Of a DNA stretch of 34,315 nucleotides, positions 16,628-22,462 are shown piece after piece. The DNA is from a virus. The stretch spans positions 1-34,315 of the IMG/VR virus record IMGVR_UViG_3300015164_000005; one strand, given 5' to 3'. The notes beneath the pieces are model-generated. The model was not told the origin of the DNA and made no database searches. It saw only the letters and a program-made list of their open reading frames with translations. Position numbers and translations under genes: made by a program. The number at the start of each line of letters is the position of its first letter. Positions within the stretch are counted from its first letter, which is position 1.

Positions 16628-17508
16628 CAATCCAACTCTTAAGCGCTGCTACTGTAGAGCCGGTGAGTCTCGCGGAAGCAAAAGTACACTTGCGCGTAAC
16701 TGGTGACGAAGAAGATGATTTGATCGAGGCGTTGATTGTGGCGGCGCGCGAAAAGGCGGAGCACGAGACCGGACGGACGCTGATTGCGCAAACGTACAGG
16801 CTATCGCTTGATTCGTTCCCGCCGGATGCAAGGAACGGTATGAATGGCTGTCGGCAGCACATGCCGACATGGGGCTACTGGTACGGAGCGCACACGCCGA
16901 AAACATTGCCGTTCATAGCGTCCCCGGTGCGCGTCGTGGCGTCCGTCAAGTACAGAGACACGGATGGAGTGCTTCAAACGGTAGCGCCAGCCGATTATGT
17001 GGTTGACCTGTTCAGCGATCCGGCTCGGATCACGCCTGCGACCGGACGCGCATGGCCGTCGCATTGGTCGCAGCCTGGAGCCGTCGAGATCGTATTCAGT
17101 GCTGGTTATGCCGTTCCGGTAACGGTAGATGCGGCTGCGAACACGATTGCGGTCGCTAATTGGGAATCGCTCGCAGTTGGCTATCCGGTGCGACTATCGA
17201 ATGTCGGCGGCGTGCTGCCAGTTCCGCTGAAGCAGAAAACAGATTACTACGTGCAGGCTGTTGTAAGCCCTGGCGTTTATACGCTATCGGCGGCTTTTGG
17301 TGGAACAATGATCGATCTTACGGATAGCGGTACTGGCACAACACTATTTGGAGAAGTGCCTGGCGCTATCCGCTCGTGGATATTGGCGGCAGTAGGCACG
17401 CTCTACGTGAACCGCGAAACGACGGTGGTAGATACGCGAATTACAGTAAACGAGTTGCCATTTATAGATGGGCTGCTTGACCGTTACCGGATTTATTCGG
17501 CGGTTTGA
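16624..17508 (+). CDS. Head-tail connector, phiE125 gp8-like, with inserted domain
   Basis: This 294-residue protein has the conserved N-terminal 'EPVSLAEAKVHLRVTGDEEDDLIEALIVAAREKAEHETGR'-type helices, then a beta hairpin region ('SPVRVVASVKYRDTDG') and a C-terminal helix ('IRSWILAAVGTLYVNRE'). This is the plan of phage connectors that sit under the portal. Between 'FSAGYA' (residue 163) and 'VPGAIR' (245) lies about 80 residues of beta-rich sequence ('NTIAVANW', 'TDYYVQAV', 'IDLTDSGTGT') absent from the usual family and probably an exposed inserted domain. It overlaps the upstream gene by 4 bases and ends 1 base before the next ATG. Confidence 0.82.
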   Translation: MTIQLLSAATVEPVSLAEAKVHLRVTGDEEDDLIEALIVAAREKAEHETGRTLIAQTYRLSLDSFPPDARNGMNGCRQHMPTWGYWYGAHTPKTLPFIASPVRVVASVKYRDTDGVLQTVAPADYVVDLFSDPARITPATGRAWPSHWSQPGAVEIVFSAGYAVPVTVDAAANTIAVANWESLAVGYPVRLSNVGGVLPVPLKQKTDYYVQAVVSPGVYTLSAAFGGTMIDLTDSGTGTTLFGEVPGAIRSWILAAVGTLYVNRETTVVDTRITVNELPFIDGLLDRYRIYSAV

Positions 17509-17509
17509 C

Positions 17510-17836
17510 ATGCGTTCCGGCAGTTTGAATCAGCGGATTGATCTGCAAAAGAAAAGCATCACGCGAGATGCGTTAAATGCGGAAGTCGTGACGTGGATCA
17601 CGGTTTATCCGCGTGAACCTGCGAAGGTAGAGGCGATCACTGGGCGCGAAGTGCATGCGGCAAGTCAACTGCATGCGGCAATGACATTGAAAGTGACAAT
17701 TCGGGTGAAACAGGATGTCAATGCCGAGTGGAGGGCGCTGTGGAATGATGAACCGTTGTCGATTGGAGCGGTGTTGCCGGTGCCTACGCTGGATCGGTTG
17801 ACGCTGTTGTGTAGCCAAGGGATGAGTCAGGGATAA
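17510..17836 (+). CDS. Head-tail adaptor (joining) protein
   Basis: This 108-residue protein starts at the ATG 17510, which directly follows the stop of the connector gene; an upstream GTG or TTG in the same frame is less likely. 'RSGSLNQRIDLQKKS', 'VYPREPAKVEAITGREV' and 'VTIRVKQDVNAEWRALWNDEPLSI' fit the phage head-tail joining family (SPP1 gp16/HK97 gp9-like small beta barrel). The order connector, adaptor, gp10-like is standard. Confidence 0.82.
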   Translation: MRSGSLNQRIDLQKKSITRDALNAEVVTWITVYPREPAKVEAITGREVHAASQLHAAMTLKVTIRVKQDVNAEWRALWNDEPLSIGAVLPVPTLDRLTLLCSQGMSQG

Positions 17837-17838
17837 CC

Positions 17839-18046
17839 ATGCCATTGTTACTTACACAACAAATCGCGCCTAAGTTGTGCGAAGCATTGGGTATTTCAAC
17901 AAAGAGACTACGAAGAATGGAAATTTGTGTTAAATCAAGCGGATGCTGTCGAAATTAAATGCTTCTACCACGCCGACGATATTGCGACTGGAGCGATTGT
18001 GGATGTTATGAAAAGCTATAGATTGCTGGAAAAGACAGATGGCTGA
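17839..18046 (+). pseudogene. Small neck-region gene apparently broken by a +1 frameshift
   Basis: An ATG at 17839 opens a frame that stops at 17956 after 39 residues whose end looks random. The frame one base forward is open from before 17839 to TGA 18044-18046. It encodes a well-formed sequence ('HWVFQQRDYEEWKF', 'ADAVEIKCFYHADDIATG', 'DVMKSYRLLEKTDG') but has no start codon. It also overlaps the next gene by 8 bases, as a real gene here would. Switching frames between about 17872 and 17890 gives a 68-residue protein. A one-base insertion, an assembly error, or less likely programmed +1 frameshifting could explain this. Function unknown. Confidence 0.55.
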
Positions 18047-18638
18047 CGGTATCACCATCCAAGTCAGCGGCTTGGCAGAAGTCGAGCGGCTGCTGAATAC
18101 CGTGTCGGCTGATTTGCGCGGCGGGGTTATCAGGAAAGCGCTGCTGGATGGCGGGCGAATAATGGTCGCGGAGGCGAGGCGGCGCGCGCCGGTGCTGAAG
18201 AAGGCGAGTAGAACGCGGCGTCCGGGCGTGATGCGGGATAGTATCAAGGTGCGGTCGTCAAAGTTCGCCAAGGGACAGGCGGGCGTAATCGGGGTGTATA
18301 TCAGCGTGTCGGCTACCAAGGCGAAGAGACGGAGAGCGCCGGTAAGTGGCGATCCATTTTTTTATCAGTGGGTGGAGGCTGGTCACCTGATGGTACCCAG
18401 GGGCATGGGGACAAAAGGTATCAGCAAGAGGGAGATTAGGCGTCTGACGAAGCTCGGCTTACGTTCCACAATAACGGCGCGACGTGCTACAGCGGCGGCA
18501 CGGCGCAAATCGGTTGCCACGGGATTCGTTCGGCCTTACAAATTCTTGGAGCCTGCATTCAATGCCACAAAACAAGCGGTAGTTGATAAGTTTCAAGAGG
18601 CGATAGTTCGGCGTGTAGCACAAGCAAATTCGGTGTAA
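18039..18638 (+). CDS. HK97 gp10-like neck protein
   Basis: This 199-residue basic protein has the family opening 'ITIQVSGLAEVERLL' and 'RKALLDGGRIMVAEARRRAPV'. It then has 'TRRPGVMRDSIKV' and a C-terminal 'GFVRPYKFLEPAFNATKQAVVDKFQEAI', all characteristic of HK97 gp10 (tail completion or minor capsid). It is somewhat longer than usual because of a basic insertion around residues 120-150. In related phages the DUF3168-like gene follows directly; here an inserted cassette of 1.7 kb intervenes. Confidence 0.85.
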   Translation: MADGITIQVSGLAEVERLLNTVSADLRGGVIRKALLDGGRIMVAEARRRAPVLKKASRTRRPGVMRDSIKVRSSKFAKGQAGVIGVYISVSATKAKRRRAPVSGDPFFYQWVEAGHLMVPRGMGTKGISKREIRRLTKLGLRSTITARRATAAARRKSVATGFVRPYKFLEPAFNATKQAVVDKFQEAIVRRVAQANSV

Positions 18639-18655
18639 GTGCTTGTTTAATAGGC

Positions 18656-18728
18656 TATAATAGCAAGGCCGACTAGGTGTAACTAGCACCGTAGCCGGCC
18701 TCTAACCACCTGCAATAGGAGTTGCAAA
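18656..18728 (+). promoter_or_regulatory. Folded leader of the third HNH gene (leader B)
   Basis: TATAAT (18656-18661) begins 17 bases after the gp10-like stop. AGGCCG (18666-18671) pairs with CGGCCT (18696-18701). Inside, CTA (18673-18675) faces TAG (18692-18694) and GGTG (18676-18679) pairs with CACC (18687-18690). CACCTGC (18707-18713) repeats the CACC and could compete for GGTG. TGCAA (18711-18715) can also pair with TTGCA (18722-18726), placing the TAGGAG ribosome site in the loop. The outer stem has different bases from leader A at paired positions yet still pairs, which supports a real RNA structure. Likely a translational control element. Confidence 0.6.
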
Positions 18729-19217
18729 ATGGCTGATCAGAATTTTAGCGCAGAGTTCGCGCGCGCGACGTTCCAATATTATCCAGATACCGGAGTATTA
18801 ATCCGTCTTGTGCATTCAGGTAATGCCAAAGCTGGATCAATTGCCGGATGCGTTGCGAGCAATGGATATGTAATTATCAAGGTAAACGGGCGTGCTTATA
18901 AAGCGCATAGGTTGGCGTGGCTCATTATGATTGGTGAATGGCCGGTAGGAGATATTGACCACATAGACAGAGACCGTGCCAATAATAGGTTTTCCAACCT
19001 ACGGCGCGCAACTACGCGGGAGAACACACAAAATGTGGACGCGAAGAGTAAAAACATAGCAGGGTTGCGCGGGGTGTCACCGCACGCTAGTAAGTGGCGT
19101 GCACGGATAAGAATAGACAATCGACTCAAGCTTCTTGGCTCGTTTGATACGCCAGAATTGGCGCATGCAGCGTACATAGAAGCCAAACGTCGATTGCATC
19201 CATTTGGAATGCTGTAA
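18729..19217 (+). CDS. HNH endonuclease with AP2-like DNA-binding domain
   Basis: This 162-residue protein is a typical small phage homing endonuclease. An N-terminal beta segment leads into the HNH core ('AHRLAWLIMIGEWP', then 'DIDHIDRDRANNRFSNLRRAT', with D-H at about 75-76 and the trailing Asn). Residues of about 110-157 form an AP2-like DNA-binding fold ('GVSPHASKWRARIRIDNRLKLLGSFDTPELAHAAYIEAKRR'). It lies between the gp10-like gene and the patatin gene and follows leader B. It is a close relative of the remnant at 20774-21093. Confidence 0.88.
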   Translation: MADQNFSAEFARATFQYYPDTGVLIRLVHSGNAKAGSIAGCVASNGYVIIKVNGRAYKAHRLAWLIMIGEWPVGDIDHIDRDRANNRFSNLRRATTRENTQNVDAKSKNIAGLRGVSPHASKWRARIRIDNRLKLLGSFDTPELAHAAYIEAKRRLHPFGML

Positions 19218-19233
19218 TGAGAGGTGAGGGCGA

Positions 19234-20226
19234 ATGAAGAAACGTATAGCCCTAGCCTTACAAGGCGGAGGCTCGCACGGTTCGTGGACGTGGGGGGTAC
19301 TCGATCGCCTACTTAAAGAAGAAAACCTATCAATAGAAGCCATCAGCGGAACATCAAGCGGCGGGATGAATGCCGCAGCCCTATCCTACGGCATGGCGAT
19401 AGGCGGCGCAGACGGGGCCAGAGACACGCTCAGTGCCTTATGGGAAGGCGTCTCGAAGGCAAGCCCGCCGTGGTCGGCGTGGATGGCCTCTATGGCCGCA
19501 GTCGTTTCTCCGTATTCGTATCCGATGTATTTCAACGCCTTGGCCGAAGTAATCGAAGGCGTTATCGAGTTCGCAGTAGTGCGCGCCTGCGAGAAACCAA
19601 AGATTTTCATCTGCGCGACAGATGTAAAGACGAATAAACGGAAAGTCTTCGGCCCAAAGGAAATCACGATCGACGTGCTGCTCGCTTCTGCTTGCCTGCC
19701 GCAGATATTCCGGGCTGTAGAGATCGACGGTGGAGCATATTGGGACGGCGGATATATGGGCAACCCTGTACTGTCGCCGCTGCTGCCGCACTGTACGGAT
19801 GTAGTTATCGTTCAAGTGAATCCGATGCTGCGGCCTGAGATTCCACGCACGGCGCGAGAGATCACGGATCGCGTGAACGAAATCACGTTTAACTCGTCCC
19901 TCGTGCATGAGCTGATGACTATCAATACGATAAATCGCCTGCTGGAATACGGGGAGCTGGTAAGCGCGAGATTTCACCCTGTATTTTTCCATCGGATTGC
20001 ACCAGCGCCGGCCATTACCGGCGCCAAGAGCGATACCTCGTGGAAATATCTGCTGACGCTACACGCCGCTGGATGGAAAGCGGCGGACGACTGGCTGCGC
20101 GATCCGAACATGTTCGGCAAGGTAGGCACGGCCTCATCGGTAAACGTATTCAATGACTTGCTCGCTCCGCTTGCCGTGGAATATGTTGGCCCGGATAGCA
20201 AAAATAAAATGAATTCCGGGACATGA
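19234..20226 (+). CDS. Patatin-like phospholipase
   Basis: This 330-residue protein has all the key parts of a patatin-fold serine lipid hydrolase. These are an oxyanion-hole loop 'GGGSHGSW' (11-18), the nucleophile elbow G39-T-S41-S-G43 and the dyad aspartate D171 in 'DGGYMGNP'. No signal peptide or membrane segment is seen, so it should act on membrane lipids from the cytoplasm. The family is common in bacterial chromosomes; such enzymes include toxins and defence effectors such as CapV. A strong GAGGTGAGGG lies before the ATG, 16 bases after the HNH stop. It interrupts the usual neck gene order, so it is accessory cargo. Roles in lysis, superinfection exclusion or host benefit are all possible; none is proven by sequence. 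Confidence 0.9.
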   Translation: MKKRIALALQGGGSHGSWTWGVLDRLLKEENLSIEAISGTSSGGMNAAALSYGMAIGGADGARDTLSALWEGVSKASPPWSAWMASMAAVVSPYSYPMYFNALAEVIEGVIEFAVVRACEKPKIFICATDVKTNKRKVFGPKEITIDVLLASACLPQIFRAVEIDGGAYWDGGYMGNPVLSPLLPHCTDVVIVQVNPMLRPEIPRTAREITDRVNEITFNSSLVHELMTINTINRLLEYGELVSARFHPVFFHRIAPAPAITGAKSDTSWKYLLTLHAAGWKAADDWLRDPNMFGKVGTASSVNVFNDLLAPLAVEYVGPDSKNKMNSGT

Positions 20227-20232
20227 CTTACG

Positions 20233-20376
20233 ATGATAGATGACAGCAACGCGCTTCGGGCTAAATGGGAGCGTCTGCATGCGGAGCGCGACAATACTGG
20301 ACAGCGCGTCGTTAATGCGTGCATCGTACTGTCCGTCGTCATAGCAATAACCATCCTCTGCACAATACTATGGTGA
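20233..20376 (+). CDS. 47-residue single-helix membrane protein
   Basis: The ATG is 6 bases after the patatin stop. The product has a charged N-terminal half ('DDSNALRAKWERLHAERDN') and one strongly hydrophobic helix ('VVNACIVLSVVIAITILCTI', about residues 26-45) that reaches the C-terminus. It ends four bases into the next gene's second codon region, so it is co-translated. Its tight link with the phospholipase suggests it anchors, regulates or cooperates with that enzyme. A small holin-like role is an alternative. Confidence 0.6.
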   Translation: MIDDSNALRAKWERLHAERDNTGQRVVNACIVLSVVIAITILCTILW

Positions 20377-20741
20377 GCGCAGAACAGAAAACCATTGATG
20401 CGCTGAAGGCATCAATCGCACTCGCAGCGCTAGTCGGCAGCGGAGATCAGCTTCGCGTGTTCCCGGACGAGGCGGATCAAAGCGCAGTCAAGCCGTACAT
20501 CGTATTTGATCGCGTCGGGGCTGCACCGGAGACCTATCTGGACTTCGCGCCAGCGCCGGTGAAGGTGATGATGCTGATTACGATTTGGGCGGATAGCCGG
20601 ATGGTGGCGGCGGCAGTTGCGGATGCAGTGGCAGATGCAATGAGAGAAGCGTTTCACATGCTGACGGATCGGACGGGGAGCGATGTGCCTGATATTCGTG
20701 AGTTTGCGGAAGCGCTTTCGTTCGATATTTGGGAGTATTAA
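20370..20741 (+). CDS. Tail completion protein, DUF3168-like
   Basis: Starting at the ATG 20370 (a GTG at 20373 is possible) this gives 123 residues. 'LAALVGSGDQLRVFPDEADQSAVKPYIVFDRV', 'ITIWADSRMVAAAVADAVADAM' and a C-terminal 'FDIWEY' fit the DUF3168/gp17-like tail completion family, which caps the tail tube at the neck. It normally follows the gp10-like gene directly. Confidence 0.8.
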   Translation: MVSAEQKTIDALKASIALAALVGSGDQLRVFPDEADQSAVKPYIVFDRVGAAPETYLDFAPAPVKVMMLITIWADSRMVAAAVADAVADAMREAFHMLTDRTGSDVPDIREFAEALSFDIWEY

Positions 20742-20757
20742 CGTATTGATTAGATGG

Positions 20758-21093
20758 TAAAATCGTAGCGAAGCCGTCTAGCATGGCTATTAGCCACGGG
20801 CGCATGGCCGGATAAGTTTCTCGATCACATAGACGGCAACAGAGCAAACAATCGCTTTGAAAACCTACGTCAAGCAACAAAAGCGCAAAACTCACAGAAT
20901 GGATACAAGGCGAATAGCAACAATGTATCAGGGTGTCTTGGTGTTACTTGGAACAAGCGAGACGATGTATGGCAATCACGCATCATGATAGATAACAAAT
21001 CTATATCGCTTGGATCATTCAAAACACGTGATGAGGCTAAGACGGCATATTTGCTCGCCAAAAGAAGGGTGCACGACTTTGGCTGTATCTAAA
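20758..21093 (+). pseudogene. Decayed HNH endonuclease with truncated leader
   Basis: TAAAAT (20758-20763) and TAGCGAAGCCG (20766-20776) match the start of leader A, then the sequence jumps directly into the middle of an HNH gene. From 20775 it reads 'RLAWLLATGAWPDKFLDHID', homologous to residues 61-80 of the HNH protein at 18729, with the rest of the nuclease core and the AP2-like domain after it. The start codon, about 60 N-terminal codons and the right arm of the leader hairpin are missing. CCG at 20774-20776 fits both sides of the junction. An A5 run at 21060-21064 shifts the frame by one base just before the ancestral end, whose stop is TAA 21091-21093. No usable in-frame start remains. 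Confidence 0.75.
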
Positions 21094-21115
21094 CGACAGC
21101 CAAAGTCTTGCGAAC

Positions 21116-21140
21116 AAAGCCACTTTCGAGTGGCTTTTTT
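21116..21140 (+). terminator. Intrinsic terminator with UUCG loop before the tail tube gene
   Basis: AAAGCCACT (21116-21124) pairs with AGTGGCTTT (21129-21137) around a TTCG tetraloop and is followed by more T. It is among the most stable terminator forms. It ends 25 bases before the tail tube ATG with no evident promoter between them. Confidence 0.88.
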
Positions 21141-21165
21141 ATTGTCTAACTAAAAGGAAAGAATC

Positions 21166-21816
21166 ATGGCACGAACATTAGTGAACGGCGCGTCCGTCGC
21201 AATCGCAGGAACCTATGGAACGCCGTCTGCAATGTCGGCTATTACAAATGCACTTCCGGCGGTGGCGACGTTGGCACCGGCGCATGGCGTAGTGGTAAGC
21301 GATCTCGTGGAGATCACGTCAGGATGGCAACAATTAGACGGGCGCATTGGTCGTGCGTCCGCCGTCGCTACGAATGACATTTCGCTTGAGACAATAGATA
21401 CGACCGACACTACCAGGTATCCGCCTGGAACCGGAATCGGCAGCGCGCGCGAGATTTTGACGTGGGCTGATATTGCGCAGATCGTGGATTTTAAACAAGC
21501 CGGGGGCGTGCAACAGTTTCTCAGCTATCAATATTTGTCGCAAGATGCGCAGTCAAAAATACCGACATTCAGGGATGCGGTAGATTTTACTCTGGTGACG
21601 CACGATGATGTCGCCCTGGCGCACTACGCCATCGTCCTAGCCGCCCAAAACACAGCCACACAGCGCGCGTTCCGCATCACCACGCGCGACGGCAAGAAGT
21701 GGTACGGCACCGGGTACTGGTCGATCCAGCAAACGCCAGAATTCGCCATCAACGACGTTCTCAAGCGCACGATCAACCTCACGGTTAGCGGCACGATCAC
21801 AGGCTACCTGAGTTAG
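21166..21816 (+). CDS. Major tail tube protein
   Basis: This 216-residue protein follows AAAAGGAAAG. It is beta-rich ('VEITSGWQQLDGRIGRASAVATNDISLETIDT', 'AFRITTRDGKKWYGTGYWSIQQTPEFAIND', 'TINLTVSGTITGYL'), the pattern of siphovirus tail tube subunits. Its position directly before the frameshifted chaperone and tape measure genes supports the call. Confidence 0.85.
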   Translation: MARTLVNGASVAIAGTYGTPSAMSAITNALPAVATLAPAHGVVVSDLVEITSGWQQLDGRIGRASAVATNDISLETIDTTDTTRYPPGTGIGSAREILTWADIAQIVDFKQAGGVQQFLSYQYLSQDAQSKIPTFRDAVDFTLVTHDDVALAHYAIVLAAQNTATQRAFRITTRDGKKWYGTGYWSIQQTPEFAINDVLKRTINLTVSGTITGYLS

Positions 21817-21819
21817 TCG

Positions 21820-22203
21820 ATGACCCTCGACGACCTCAAAGCCGCCGTAGAGTCCTCCAGGCGCTTCACGCACACCGTTGACGGTCGCACATTCACGCTG
21901 CGCATGCCGACCAGTCACGAAGTAAAAATGGCCTACGCGCGAGCGCGCACCGGAACTAACGATCATCTGGCCGCATTTTTCCAATCGCAGCGAGAGATAG
22001 CAGAGCGCGCCGTCACAGGCTGGACCGAGGTGATCGAGACCGATCTGGTGCCGGAAGGCGCGAGTGCGCCGCTTGCATTCGACGCATCGCTCGTGCCGTT
22101 GCTATTCGATGTGCATGCGGAGTGGCAAATGGCTATATCGGACGCTATCGACAAGCGCATCGCCGAGCGAGAGAAAACGCAAGAGGCCGCTGCAAAAAAC
22201 TGA
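21820..22203 (+). CDS. Tail assembly chaperone, short form (gpG-like)
   Basis: This 127-residue protein, three bases after the tail tube gene, begins 'MTLDDLKAAVESSRRFTHTVDGRTFTLRMPTSHEV' and ends at a TGA directly after the slippery sequence. In lambda-like phages the equivalent gpG and its frameshifted extension gpGT coat the tape measure protein and recruit tail tube subunits. The location between tube and tape measure genes, with a frameshift site at the end, is diagnostic even though the sequence is divergent. Confidence 0.88.
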   Translation: MTLDDLKAAVESSRRFTHTVDGRTFTLRMPTSHEVKMAYARARTGTNDHLAAFFQSQREIAERAVTGWTEVIETDLVPEGASAPLAFDASLVPLLFDVHAEWQMAISDAIDKRIAEREKTQEAAAKN

Positions 22204-22242
22204 GAGAGCGCATCGCGTGGGACAGAGCCATTGTAGATGCGC
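22194..22242 (+). promoter_or_regulatory. Programmed -1 ribosomal frameshift site with downstream stem-loop
   Basis: A AAA AAC at 22194-22200 is in the correct register (codons GCA AAA AAC TGA) to be a classic X XXY YYZ heptamer. Seven bases later GCGCATC (22208-22214) pairs with GATGCGC (22236-22242), and TGG/CCA can pair inside the loop. Slippage bypasses the TGA and joins the next frame, which is open to 22454. Confidence 0.88.
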
Positions 22243-22454
22243 GCGGCAATGAAATACGGCTGTCGATGTGCGGCGATAAGCCGGTGCTTGGTGCGGAAGA
22301 GACGGAGGCTATTCATGCGTGGAACTTTCTCGATGGATGGAACCCGTGCAATCTGCCGGTCTATCTGGCCTTTCATCGAGTACCGGATATTGATTTGCTT
22401 GTGAACCTGTTGATGGAAATTCGTGATGCTCTCAACGAAAAATACGACGACTGA
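22200..22454 (+). CDS. Frameshift extension of the tail assembly chaperone (T-like part)
   Basis: Made only as a -1 fusion to the preceding protein, giving about 211 residues in total. The extension ('LRERIAWDRAIVDARGNEIRL', 'EAIHAWNFLDGWNPCNLPVYLAFHRVPDIDLLVNLLMEIRDALNEKYDD') is mainly helical and ends 8 bases before the tape measure ATG. An independent ATG at 22122 in this frame exists, but without the fusion logic it would make little sense. Confidence 0.85.
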   Translation: MRERIAWDRAIVDARGNEIRLSMCGDKPVLGAEETEAIHAWNFLDGWNPCNLPVYLAFHRVPDIDLLVNLLMEIRDALNEKYDD

Positions 22455-22462
22455 GGTCTGAA

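Noticed and set aside
18638-18661. TTGTTT plus TATAAT as a sigma-70 promoter for the HNH gene
   Set aside because: Spacing between the two boxes is only 7 bases, far from the usual 16-18; the TATAAT is reported only as part of the leader.
22122-22454. Separate gene starting at ATG 22122 after the chaperone
   Set aside because: The in-register slippery heptamer and stem-loop make a -1 fusion from 21820 the better explanation.
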